From Wallemia ichthyophaga EXF-994 (taxonomy: Eukaryota > Basidiomycota > Wallemiomycetes > Wallemiales > Wallemiaceae), in contig NW_008806298.1 in assembly GCF_000400465.1 (NCBI RefSeq), positions 1 to 64,000 of the forward strand: a stretch of DNA of 64,000 bases, given 5' to 3'. This document shows, piece by piece, positions 41,542 to 52,767 of this stretch (positions within the stretch are counted from its first letter, which is position 1; each line of letters begins with the position of its first letter). Position numbers and translations under genes: made by a program. The notes under the pieces were generated by a model, which was given only the letters and a program-made list of their open reading frames with translations, searched no databases and had not been told where the DNA came from.

Positions 41542-44500
41542 ATGTCAGATAACCAAGATCCTGGCGGCGCAGCTGAAGTGGAGTACAACGTACGCAGCCA
41601 TAACTTTTATTTCGGCCGTTATCTTACGCCCTGCTTAGGTTGAGAAGCTCCTCGAGGCTGAGGTCAGTTACGACGCTATCGACAACAAGAAGACGTACTT
41701 TTACTACGTCAAGTGGGAGGACTATTCTTCTGATGAGAATAGGTGGGTTATCGGTGGCAGTTGAGATACAACGACTCATATAATCACCAGCTGGGAACCT
41801 GAGTCATGTATCAGCACAGACGAGTGTATCAAAGATTTCTGGAATGCTGTTGGGATCAACAAGCCTCCTCTTAGCAGCTGCGCTCTTAAAACTCACTGGG
41901 CCCCCTACAAGAAGCCCGCCAAGAAGGAGAAGCGCTCTTCGATCACTCAGAAGAACAAATCCGCGAAGAAGCGCAAGTCTAGTCCCAGTCCTGTGCGTGA
42001 AACTCCACCCAGGAAGCGCAAGTCAGCTGAAAATGCAAAACCTGGCGAAAGCAACAAGCGTATTAAGAAGGCTGTCCCACATGTGAGCGATGGCTCCTCA
42101 ATTGAGAGCAACGGCCATGGAAACGGCAGTGACAGCGACAGCGACACCGACGTTGAAGTCAGCACCGGGAAATCACCTCCAAAGAAATCTCCGATGATAG
42201 CCTCCCCAGTCAAAGCAACCTCCAATTCAAACAAAGCCAAGAAACCTCAAAAGCGTGTCAGCTTTTCTAATCAGGAAGCTGAATTTCTGAATTCTATCAA
42301 CGATGATCTCATTCCTTCTCCACCAGAATCAAATGATGAACAAGTATCAGATGAAGAGGATCTGCAGAATCGCACTAGACAGGAAGCCCTACGTATGATG
42401 AGCAATAAAGCTAAAAACAGACCATTCAGGCCAAGGAAAAGTGATACCGTCAAAGAAACTGCTAAAGAGAGGAGGGAGAGGGTTAAGGACGAAGCTGATC
42501 AGCGTCAAGCTGAAGAAGCTAAACGTCGGGAGGACGAAAGAAGGAAACAACTTCTCGAAAGAGAGAAGGAAAAGGACAGGCAAGAGGAGGTGAAGAGGAA
42601 AGCTGTAGAGAGCCAGAAAAAGGCAGACGAAGCAATTCGTAAAGCTGAACAAGAAGAGAAGAGAAGGGAGAACGAATTAGCAATCAAGAATGGCTCTAAA
42701 GTGCCCACTATTCGCAAGAGAGATCCTCCCAAGGTGCAGTCCGTCGAAGCCCTTTGGAATACAATTGATGGTCATCAAAACGCTGCTAGATTGAGTGTGT
42801 ATGAAAAGACGACTGGCAATAAACTCCCAAAGGTTGGTGGGCATAAGGATTCTTGTGTAGGAAATGGGGCGGGTTCAGCAGAAACCACTGCACACACTCC
42901 AGCTCCCAGCTCTTCATTTAATGGAATCAGACCCCGCTCAAGCTATTCTGGTAAGGCTGATAACGCTGATAACCCAAGAATCGATCAACCACAAATGTCT
43001 CCACCTCTTCAACAGCAGAATCTTCAAAACTTACCTCTGCAGCTGCCACCACCACCACAACCAGCTCAGCAGCAACAGCCTCAGCAACAATCTAGAGTTC
43101 AGGCGAACAGAAAAGGTCAACAACCAAGCAGCCAATTCAAGCCTCCAGCAAGACAGGCACAACAACCAATGGACAACATCTACCCAGCAAGGCAGACACA
43201 AGAACCTCAGGAAATAATCCACCCAGCAAGACAACAGAACAACTTCGACTCACCTTCGAATGGTGTTTTTACAAGAGAGAAAAACATGCTTGAAGACAAT
43301 GAGGAGGATTTTGAAAAATACGATACTTCAAAATCAGCTAAGAAGCTTCAGAAACAGTCGGAACGTACTGCTAGCAATACACTCCCACTAGGCAGCAAGA
43401 GGAGTTGGGGAGGTGGACAGCAAAGTGGAGCACCAGTATCAACATCAACATCAACATCAACATCAGCATCAGCACCAGCACAAGCACTAGCACCTCGGCG
43501 TTCAACTGAAGAACCTCTTCAAGCTCGGAACCAGCCTAATAAGGATCCTCGCAAGCTGCGTCAACAGCAGCAACAAGCTGCAAAGGCCGAGAAAGAAGCA
43601 CAGGCAGCACATACGACTAAGACAAAACATGAAGCACAGGCAGCACAGACAGCACAGACAGCACAGACAGAAGAAGCGGTAAAAGCACAGGGAGAACAGG
43701 AATTAAAAGCACCACATGCACAGGCACAGGCACAGCTGCAGCTGCAACAACAACCACGACAACCACCGCAACCACCATCACTAGCTGAGTCAGTACCCGA
43801 AGCACTCTTCAGGGATGATGACAAAGAAAAAGCAAATACCCGGAAAGATAGCAAGGAGGGTGTTGTTCTTCCAAACAACTTGCGCAGAGAATCAACAACA
43901 CCGCAGCCATCGCATGACCTGCCAGTAATGTATAGCAAGAATTTACCAACCGATGCGCTCTGGAAGGGTGTGATGTTCGCTCATCAGAAGAGACTCGGCA
44001 ATGTTGGTTTTGTCGATGTGACAATAGCAAGTGAAGAGGAAAATGTTGCTCCCCCTATGAGTATGAAAGACTCCCTACAATACCTAAAGGAGTTGAAACT
44101 CGTCTGCTTCCTCGATGCTCAAAGTTTCAAGAAACATGTCAACCAAGTCAACCAGGTCGTCGAGGTGATGTCGCCTGATTTTTCCATGAGACGTTTCTTA
44201 AAAGAACTCGTCGGGTTCGACAAAGTTGGTATTTTCCAGGTTGACGGAGGTGACAATAGCGCAGAGTCAGACGAGATACGCTTTATTGCGTTCGCTCCTG
44301 CGAAGATACCAGATTTGAGAGTGTACTTCAATTTACCAAAGGAGAATCAGATCTTTGCACTCCTCGTGACGATGCCTAGAAATGTCAAATTGCAGTTCGA
44401 AAAGATCGACAAGTGGGATAGAGAAAATGCGAATAATGAGGATGAGGATGAGGATGACAAGATAAGGGTGCAGCGTGAGATTGCTGAGACGAAAAGATGC

Positions 44501-46500
44501 GAAGAAGCAAATAGGGAGAGTCTCACAGAGGCTACAGCAACTGACCAAAGAGTGACTGCAAATGGGCACTCTACGTCAATGGATGTATCTATAAACGAGG
44601 GTATTGGTGTGACTCAGCCTGCGATAGTTGTGGATGGAGAGACTGGCTCGGCTGAATTGACTGACAACGATGCTACGAATGTCAACAATGCTACCAGTGT
44701 AAATAATGCTTCCCTTGGCTCCCAAGCTGCACCTCCAACTGCGTCTCAACCGGTTCTTGTTTCTACTCCTGCTCCTGCTCCTCAAAGTGCTCAGCCTACC
44801 TCTCAACCTGTCTCTCAATCAACAAGTGCCTCTGCTGATCCACGTCTTTCTCGCCACCAAGCTGATAATAACATAGGCAAAACACCTACCCCAGAACCAT
44901 CTGGGCTGCCTCAAGAGTTAGTCGAGAAGGAGAAAGCGAAGCGGAATCTCATCGAAACGAATAAACGCGAGCAAGTCGAGAAGAAGCAGCGTGAAGAGAC
45001 GACTGCAGCGGGAAAAGGAGTAGTATCAAATAGACACTCATTTGCGACTATGCACACATCTACAAGTAAAGAATCACAGCATAGTAATGCTACGTCAAGT
45101 GATGACGCTGCCAGCAATCGCAATGCAAATACCAATGCTGCAGCCACAACAACACCTCAATCTGCTCTTACAGACCCGCGTGTTTCTCGCCGTCAAACTG
45201 AGAATAAAGGAGCTTCCGCACCTTCATCATCGACATCTGCTGGAACATCAAGAGATACTCGCCTGGCGCGCAACCAACAGACAAAGACAGTGAAGGAAGA
45301 AATGATCAAGAAAGAGGCGGGAGTAGCACCACCACTATCTATGTCCAAGACATTAGAGGAGATAGCCAAGTACAAAAAGGAATTAAATTTCTCATCTTCG
45401 AAAATGAGATCCTTGGGTATAGATGGAAAGCTGTATAGAATATCAGCTCCACCGTTTGTCAGCGAACAAAGTAACCAATTGCGCTTAATTCTTACACATC
45501 ACAAATGTAAAGAAGCTACAGGAAACTTTGAAGAGGCATCGAGGGCAGCTACGTTACGGTTTATACATCTCCAGCAGATCGACTATGTCGCGAGTATGCC
45601 TGGTATCACTGACGCTAGATGTAACAAGTCTGTTAGGTTTTTCTTGTTCGGTAAGAATGAAAAAATTCCCAAAGAGCTGTGGAAAGTGAATGAGATATAC
45701 AGATGTGGTGAGTAATTGCGATTGTGAGGGTTTGCAATAGAATCTCACTCACTCATCTGAATAGGTGGTTTAATTACATTCACCTCGAGAGTCCTATCTC
45801 AGGAGACGGAGAAAGTAATTGAGCTTCTTGAACTATTTGCAGCTGTTAGAAATCAAAATACGTACTGGCAAGCATTTGTCCTTGATGACGTCTACAAGAA
45901 GGCCATTTATACATTGAGGGAAGAGATCGCGGTGAGGTCTGAGAACCAACCGGAGGAATATCGACTGGAACTGCTTAGAAGTCTGTTCAAGCCAACAGGG
46001 AAGCTCATGTCATTTGGTCAGCTACCTGCAAACAATCCTAATCCAGTCACACGTAAGTGAAGTTGTGATTTCTAGTCATTACAGCAGCTTACTTGGACAA
46101 ACAAACAGCCACAGAAAAACAGTATATGTTATCGAGAATAAGTAGGAGAAAGGGACAGTTTAACGGAGATACTATAATGGGTACTGCTATTTCGCGTCTA
46201 CCTGAGGGACAGACAGACGCAGATACATGGCTTCTTGAAGAGATGAAACGTATACAGGTGGGTATGACGAGTGGCAAGGTGATTTATTTTCACACTCTGC
46301 AGTACCATGTTGATATTCGCGTCATTCATCGTCGATATGTTGTAATTGATGTTGACGGCGCTGACTTTGGCAGTGAGAATAACTCTGTGGGTTGCGCGCG
46401 TTGTTGAATGGTGAAGATTTCTAACGAGACGTGGCAGATTGAGAAGCACAGCTGTGATAGCTTTATTGATGAAATCAAGGGCGGTACCTTGATTACGTGA
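41542..46500 (+). CDS. Large chromodomain protein, possible Chp1-like RITS component
   Basis: Seven exons: 41542-41589, 41639-41742, 41791-45707, 45765-46052, about 46109-46257, 46303-46386 and 46438-46500, about 1550 aa. The chromodomain (about 14-65) is clear: VEYNVEKLLEAEV, TYFYYVKWEDY, SWEPE. It is the methyl-lysine reader type with aromatic cage Tyr/Trp/Tyr. Then come basic nuclear-localisation clusters, a Lys/Glu coiled coil, a long Gln/Pro disordered region, and a folded block (about 790-960) beginning ALWKGVMFAHQKRLGNVGFV, plus a second folded part toward the C-terminus. Fission-yeast Chp1 has a chromodomain, SPOC-like and PIN-like parts; the resemblance is architectural, not shown by alignment. 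The exon 4/5 boundary has alternative acceptors at 46084 and 46087. Confidence 0.7.
43437..43780 (+). repeat. Short-period repeats in the chromodomain gene
   Basis: An (ATCAAC)n/(ATCAGC)n tract at about 43438-43480 encodes Ser/Thr runs. GCACAG/CAGGCA tracts at about 43640-43745 encode AQTAQT and AQAQ runs. These are in-frame slippage-prone coding repeats in a disordered region. Confidence 0.7.
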
Positions 46501-46635
46501 GTTAGGATCGCCAGACTCACAATATACATTTCAACTCCTATATATCAATTTTCACTCATGTTGTAAGATGAAATGCAAATTAGAATAAAGTAAGGATATT
46601 CATACAACACAGGTCATTTATAGTTAAGAAGGCGG

Positions 46636-48404
46636 TTAAAGATGGTCGTCTCTAGCTTTCTGACGCTTGCGAGAGTCAGCGGGAGCTTCATCGAGACCTC
46701 TCTTACTGCTTTCGTTGTTACCTTGGATGGCCTCGTTGAGGAATTGATCAACACCGAATGGGTCGACGTCCTTTTCAAATTCGACAGGACCTTCACGAGA
46801 TTGTTGCAAATCAGCGCCCTCGAAACCTTTAGTAGTTGCACCTAAACCAAATCTATCATTATCGAGTGCTTTATTTACGCCATCCTCAGTACCACCGCCG
46901 ACGATTTCATCGTCACCATCCTGATTTCTGTGCTTGTAAATTGCAGCAGCAGCGCTACTACCGTGAAAGAGGGGTTTATCATAGAGATTATAAGCCTCAT
47001 CATCGCCGAATGAAGGATTAAGAGATTCTTTGTTATAGAGACGACTATCAAACATGGCCTCTTTGGACATGGAAGGTTTGGCTAGACCTAGGGCAACTTT
47101 CTCGCTGACGTCTCTATTTTGCTCACGTGCCATTTGTTTTGCGCGCTGCTCGTGCCCCATGTGGCTAATACGCATTTCGCGTTCGCGTTCGGTGCGTTTT
47201 TCTCTTCTCATCTGCTCGCGTTGACGGAGAGCGTGGTCATCGCGAACTTTGTCGTTGTCGCCATCGTCGCCATCGGAGTCGGAGCCGGATGCCGACGCTG
47301 AAGCATCCGAGTCGCTACCGTAAGCAGCGAGGTTGGGCATAGACGATCTACCACCACCACCAACACCAGCACTACGCTCCTCGCGCGCTTTCTGCGCAAG
47401 CTGACGTAGTGATTCTTCCTTGCCGAGTTTCTCTTTCTCGGCGAGACGCTGCTGCATGACGTTACGCTGGCGGACTTCATCGCGAGCATGTCTCTCGCCT
47501 ATAAAGAGTGCTTCTGAGAACTTGGCAAAGTTATCGTTGATTTGAACATCCTGCAATCCACGCCCATCCGCTGCGAGACGCTTATCGAGGGGGATAGTAT
47601 AACCTTTGTTGTTCTTCCAGTTGGAGATACAGGGAGGGATCATCCACTCTTTCTGCTCGGCAGCGGTGGCTTTGCGAGGGGGCGAGCGGAGAATAGGTGG
47701 GGGTGGAGAAGGAGGGCCTCTTGGAACTTTTTTGTGTTTGAAGCGGGGTGGTTCGAGTGGATCTTCGACAGCGTCTCGAATTTGTACCACACGCTGCGTA
47801 CCTTCGTTGGGAGTGTAGCGGACATACTGAGCCGCATTCGCTTTTCCACCTACATCTTTGCTGTGAGCAGCTTTGATTTTGTTACCGACAATCTTCTCAA
47901 GGGCTTCTTTGGTCTTTTGTGTTGTGTCAGCGACGGCGGATTCCGAGGGACGGTCGAGGTCCGTAGAAGCACCATCCGAGCGCTTGGAGAGAGGGAGAAC
48001 GTCTTGGAAGGACGACTGGATGAGATGAGCGTGCTCACCACGGTTCTGCTTGGCAATTGCGTCGTATTTCACCTGACCAGAGCCATCGACAGTGAGAGAG
48101 AGGGTTTTGGAACTCTTTGCCTTCTTGCGGCCGAGATCAAGGGGATACTGGGCGGTGTGGCATTCGGGGTAGGCACCGCCATCAGCAAAGTCCTGGGGAG
48201 TGCTGGGTTTCCAGGAGTGGCGGTGGAGATAAGGAGGAGCAGAGAAGCGTTTGGAGAGAGTGTGGTGGGATTGCTGGGAGTGGTCGTCGTCGTCGTCGTC
48301 GTCGTTGAATCGTGGGGCGGGGAGTACGCTGGGGGAAGTTTAGTAAGTGCTATATGAATCCCAGAAACTCACTTGGACAAACCAGTGGAGAAGGCAGTCG
48401 ACAT
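46636..48404 (-). CDS. PRP45: Prp45/SKIP (SNW domain) spliceosome protein
   Basis: Two exons (48373-48404 and 46636-48328) with a 44-nt intron, 574 aa. The short first exon gives MSTAFSTGLSN-VLPAPRF, the expected N-terminus. The SNW signature is intact in CISNWKNNKGYTIPLDKRLAADGRG, preceded by KYVRYTP-like AAQYVRYTPNEG. Downstream are a charged coiled coil and basic tail. A run of six Asp codons (GAC repeats, about 48286-48304) follows the N-terminus. The protein is part of the NTC-related complex in active spliceosomes and in higher eukaryotes is a transcription coregulator. The gene is convergent with the chromodomain gene (135 bp between stops). Confidence 0.95.
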
Positions 48405-48525
48405 TTTTACTAAACAATTACTTGAGAATTACTTGTGGATGGTGGTTATAATAAAACGATCAAGTGAAAATAAATGTGACTAGTAATTCAATAGAGGGGT
48501 CCTTCTAATAAACCAATCAAGGTCA

Positions 48526-50382
48526 TTCATCGCTCCAGATCCAACATCCTCGTACCTCTTAGGTGGTGAGCGTGTATCTGGGAATGAGATTCGCCAGCAG
48601 AATGGTGAGTCTGGATAGCCAGTGACACAGCCACTAACCACACACCACCAGTCAGATCAGCCTTGGCTATTGCCAATGTCGTTAAATCCTCTTTGGGTCC
48701 CGTAGGTGTGTATTCCCTTCTCAAACCTTCCAAGCCTGGCTAATTGGAATTGATGTAAAGGACTTGACAAGATGATGGTGGATAACATTGGAGTGTGTGG
48801 CTGTCTATTTCTGGCTATTCCAGCTTACTCTTGGCTTCACAGGATGTCACAATCTCAAACGACGGTGCTACCATTCTCTCCCTCATCGAGACTGAGCACC
48901 CCGCTGCCAAGATTCTCGTTGATTTAGCCCAGCAACAGGATAAAGAGGTCGGCGACGGTACCACCTCCGTCGTCATCGTCGCTGCTGAACTCCTCCGTCG
49001 CGCAAACGATCTCGTCAAGAACCGCATCCACCCAACCACTATCATTACCGGTTACAGATTGGCGTGTAAGGAGGCTTGCAAGTTCATGCAGGACAACCTT
49101 TCCTCCAACGTAGACGCTCTTGGCCGCGAATCCCTCATCAACGTCGCCAAAACTTCTATGGCTTCCAAGATCATTGGGAGGTGAGTTGTGTCAGTTGTTT
49201 ATATCCAACCCTAACAGCCACAGCGACGACGAATTCTTCGCTAACATGGCCGTCGACGCTATGCTCGCCGTCAAGACTATCAATCCACGCGGTGAAGTCA
49301 AGTACCCCGTCAAAGCTGTCAACGTCCTCAAAGCACACGGTAAGAGTACCACAGAATCACTCTTTGTCAAGGGTTATGCACTCAACTGCACCGTCGCGTC
49401 ACAAGCTATGAAGACGCGTATCGCTGGTGCTAAAATTGCTTGTCTCGATATCAATCTCCAGAAACAGCGCATGCACATGGGTGTGCACATCACCATCGAT
49501 GATCCTGCTCAGTTGGAGGAGATCAGGAAGCGTGAGTCGGAAATAACCCTCGAGCGCGTCCGCAAGATTATATCATCTGGTGCAAATGTAGTACTCACTA
49601 CGAAAGGCATTGATGATCTCTGTCTGAAGGAGTTTGTTGAGGCTGGTGTAATGGCAGTACGTCGTTGTCGCAAGGAGGATTTACGTCGTATTGCCAAAGC
49701 TACCGGAGCCAGTCTGGTGTCATCCCTCGCCAATCTCGAGGGAGAGGAGACATTTGAATCGTCTCTCCTCGGTCATGCCGAAGAAGTTGCACAGGAGCGT
49801 ATTTCTGATGACGAGCTTATTCTCGTGAAGGGCACCAAGATTGTTAGTGCTGCGTCAGTCGTCTTGCGTGGTGCGAATGATTACATGCTCGATGAGATGG
49901 AACGTGCTTTACACGACAGTCTGTGTGTCATTAAGCGCACACTCGAATCAGGTCACGTCGTACCAGGTGGTGGTTCAATCGAAGTTGCGCTCTCTATTTA
50001 TCTCGAGAACTTTGCCACTACTCTTGGATCACGTGAGCAACTCGCCATTGCGGAATTCGCTCAAGCCCTGCTGGTTATACCAAAGACATTAAGCGTTAAT
50101 GCGGCTAAAGATTCGACAGAATTGGTGAGCAAGTTGAGAGCATTCCATAATGCAGCTCAGTCTGCTCCACATGGTGACCCTAAGAAGGATTTGCAGAATT
50201 ATGGCCTCGATTTGCTTGGTGGTGATATTAGAGATAATGTTAAAGCAGGCGTACTCGAACCTACCGTATCTAAAATTAGATCTCTCAGGAGCGCCCTCGA
50301 GGCTGCCACTTCTCTGTTGCGTATCGACGACGCTATCAAGATGGCTCCAGCGGAGGCTGCTGACGATGGACATGGTCACTAG
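48526..50382 (+). CDS. TCP1: Chaperonin-containing TCP1 subunit alpha (5' end unresolved)
   Basis: Exons seen: up to 48604, then 48652-48705, 48761-48792, 48843-49180 and 49224-50382, with introns of 47, 55, 50 and 43 nt. The product matches CCT alpha: [46 protein letters not shown], the catalytic [38 protein letters not shown], and a C-terminal [13 protein letters not shown]-type acidic/His end. It folds actin and tubulin as part of the eight-subunit ring. No in-frame ATG exists between an upstream TAA (about 48486) and the conserved start. A further 5' exon must exist, or initiation is non-ATG. A possible ATG lies at 48439. Confidence 0.92.
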
Positions 50383-50483
50383 AGTGCTAAGTTTGTTGAA
50401 AGGCAAGACACATAATTGCAAATTAAAAGAATTTGTTACAAAAAGATTAAAAGTTTTTATATATTTCCCATTTTCTCCCTCAA

Positions 50484-51884
50484 TCAAACATAAACAAAGG
50501 AATTTGGTACAAGGGGTTTAGCGAGAGCGACATGGCGTCTAAACTCTTCAGTGAGGACGTAATTGATTTTGTACGTGTGGTACGTGTGGTACGCGTGGCA
50601 CGTATGGTTGACATAGCCCGATCTCATCTGAAAGCAGTTTGTGTTAAGTGTGATAGTACCACTAGTGAGACATTTCTCGAACAGGCCCATAATAGTAGCG
50701 AGAATGCGACGTGCACAACCACCTGGAGCGAGATTGTGACGAATGTGTTGAAGCATTTTGCGTCGATTGATCCCTATACATCGATTGCAGGGGTCGCTAC
50801 ACCCTTTCATGCCCGTGCTTGGTGAGTTACGAAGGAGAAACTGCACGAGCTGATCGAAAGCCATACCATCACCAATTTGCACTCGCCGGACAACCATCAG
50901 CTGGAGGGGGAAAGGGAGAGGGTTCGAGAGGGGCATGTAGTGGCTGTTTCCGTTGTGACTTGTGTGTCCGGTGTAGCCTGTGTATCCATAGTATCCACAG
51001 TATTCCCCGTGTCCTACCCTCCTGTTGAGCCCCTCCTGCTGGCGGAGGTAGAGCTGCGAAAACATCTCGTTGAGGTTGCGGTGGTCGCTGTGCGTGTGTT
51101 CGCGTGTGTGCGTGCTTAAGCTGCCACTCACACCTGCATCTACCACACCACGCTCACGCTCACGCTCGCTACCTGGTGCTGGCGATGTTAGTGGTACGCA
51201 AGTAAATGAGTCGCGCCGAGCGATCTGTGGACGAGTGCGGCGCGGTTGCGTTGGTTGCTCTGCTTGCTCTGCTTGCAGCTGTGCGAGGGCATCGACGCTA
51301 CCAAAGAGACCGTCGTCGCCGGTGGGAGTGCGAGCAGGAGTGTTAGTGTGTGCAGGTGCATGTCCATTAGCACGCCCACGTCCTTGAATAGCAGCAGCAG
51401 AAGCGGCAGCCTGTTGCAATTGCAAGCTGTGAAGGGGCCCTCTGCGCACAATGACGACATGTTCAGAATGCGTGTCAGACTGGCTACCAACACCAACGCC
51501 TGTACTCTCACTCCCGCCCAAAGCGTGACCTACACCGCGAGCGGAATGGCGGCCGCTCACCATCCCAGCCAACCACTTCTCCTCATCCTCCTCACCTACC
51601 CCGTCCTGGTCATCTTGGGAAGGAGAAGCGACGGTGATGTCAACGACGGGATACGACTCCAGATTGTACTGCGTAGGCGAGCGCGTTTGACACTGGCTGG
51701 GATACGTCGTATGTCCTACTCCACCCCAGTTGTGCGTGTGCGTAGGGTGGATCGTCAGGGTGTCGATCGCATCGATGGTAAGGTCCATGTAGAATGGGCG
51801 CAAGAGGTCCGCGTGCGTAGGAAAAGGCGTGGTGTGGTGCGTGTACATTGTGTCTGCGTACTCGATGTGTTGGATGTACGACAT
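50484..51884 (-). CDS. Orphan ORF, His/Tyr/Gly-rich, unrecognised
   Basis: One open frame of 466 codons from ATG 51884. A 57-nt GTAACT...ATAG segment inside (about 50745-50801) could be an in-frame intron. The N-terminal part is Thr/His-rich. Later there are a YGYTGYTGH-type repeat, a Cys-containing segment (GCSDPCNRC, which would be removed if the intron is real), and a C-terminal HTCHAYHTYHTYK repeat encoded by a 9-bp minisatellite. No domain recognised. The long frame and end converging on CCT1 favour a gene, but GC-rich shadow ORFs lie opposite (51246-52094). Treat as possibly lineage-specific. Confidence 0.5.
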   Translation of the reverse strand: MSYIQHIEYADTMYTHHTTPFPTHADLLRPFYMDLTIDAIDTLTIHPTHTHNWGGVGHTTYPSQCQTRSPTQYNLESYPVVDITVASPSQDDQDGVGEEDEEKWLAGMVSGRHSARGVGHALGGSESTGVGVGSQSDTHSEHVVIVRRGPLHSLQLQQAAASAAAIQGRGRANGHAPAHTNTPARTPTGDDGLFGSVDALAQLQAEQAEQPTQPRRTRPQIARRDSFTCVPLTSPAPGSERERERGVVDAGVSGSLSTHTREHTHSDHRNLNEMFSQLYLRQQEGLNRRVGHGEYCGYYGYTGYTGHTSHNGNSHYMPLSNPLPFPLQLMVVRRVQIGDGMAFDQLVQFLLRNSPSTGMKGCSDPCNRCIGINRRKMLQHIRHNLAPGGCARRILATIMGLFEKCLTSGTITLNTNCFQMRSGYVNHTCHAYHTYHTYKINYVLTEEFRRHVALAKPLVPNSFVYV

Positions 51885-52324
51885 TTACGTGTCTTGAGTC
51901 TTGTCTTGGATAAGTTGATGTCTGAATCAAGGAGTAAAGAGGAGAGAGAAGAGGGATTAAAGAACAGAGAGTTTTGCACGCATTCAGAATTCATCTCCCA
52001 CCGCCCCTCCACCGCTTGTGGAAATTGCAAAATTTCTTACAAACCTTCTACATCGGGAATCTGGACGTTAGAATATGGAAGATGTCGGATTTGAGGTATG
52101 GGAAGAATGTAGAGTGGCTATGAAAGGAAGCAGCGGTGGCAGAGTGATTTTTAAAGAGGGAAATTATGGGTATAAAATTTTGATGGGTATATGGAGTGCT
52201 TGGGATAGTGAGATTTATTGAGATAGAGTGGAATAAAGAGAGATAGAGAGAGGAATTATACTGAGAAATAGAAGATTAGGATTATGTAAACAACTTCCCT
52301 GACCCACCACCAACCACTCGAACA
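51885..52324. other. Intergenic between orphan ORF and MOG1
   Basis: About 440 bp, purine-rich (GAGA-type runs near 52200-52260) just before the MOG1 start. No gene seen. Confidence 0.45.
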
Positions 52325-52762
52325 ATGAAGACATACGAATGCTTCGATGGGGCTATATCGTTTGAATCGCCGGTGGATTTGGTGAATGGGAGTTTATTCA
52401 GGCAGGTTCCAGATACGCAAGAATTATATTTGGAGAGAAACGGCGAAGGTAGTGTGATAGTGGAGGTGCTCGAGCTGGTTCACGAGGCCAAGACGCTGGA
52501 AGAGGCTGGAGAATACCACTTTAAATCTCTAGCCCACGATAACGAGACGGAGGAATACGAAATACAGAATATTACCGTCATTAGCGATTCCAGCTGCGTC
52601 GTCAAAGGCCTTCAAACGATAGAGAAGGCGGGAGTGATTGAGAATATCCCTATAAACCTCAATGTCCTCAGAATCGCAGGGAAATACGATCTGGTCACGC
52701 AATTTAACAAATTGGCGCACACGCCAATCCACGTCAACGACTACTCGCTCTTCTACTTGTAA
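52325..52762 (+). CDS. MOG1: Mog1, Ran-binding nuclear transport factor
   Basis: Single exon, 145 aa. Small alpha/beta protein with the family pattern: FDGAISFESPVDLVNGSLFRQVPDTQELYL, the Ran-contact strand and QVPD landmark. The C-terminal half, KGLQTIEKAGVIENIPINLNVLRIAGKYDLVTQFN, matches Mog1. It binds Ran (Gsp1) and helps nucleotide release in nuclear import. The next gene on the same strand (SRV2) starts 5 nt after the stop codon, with both coding ends well supported. A single bicistronic message or a promoter inside MOG1 is implied. Confidence 0.9.
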   Translation: MKTYECFDGAISFESPVDLVNGSLFRQVPDTQELYLERNGEGSVIVEVLELVHEAKTLEEAGEYHFKSLAHDNETEEYEIQNITVISDSSCVVKGLQTIEKAGVIENIPINLNVLRIAGKYDLVTQFNKLAHTPIHVNDYSLFYL

Positions 52763-52767
52763 GCGTC

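Noticed and set aside
51246-52094. Plus-strand 282-codon ORF opposite the orphan gene
   Set aside because: Long GC-rich shadow of the minus-strand frame, with no start near a conserved region and no recognisable content.
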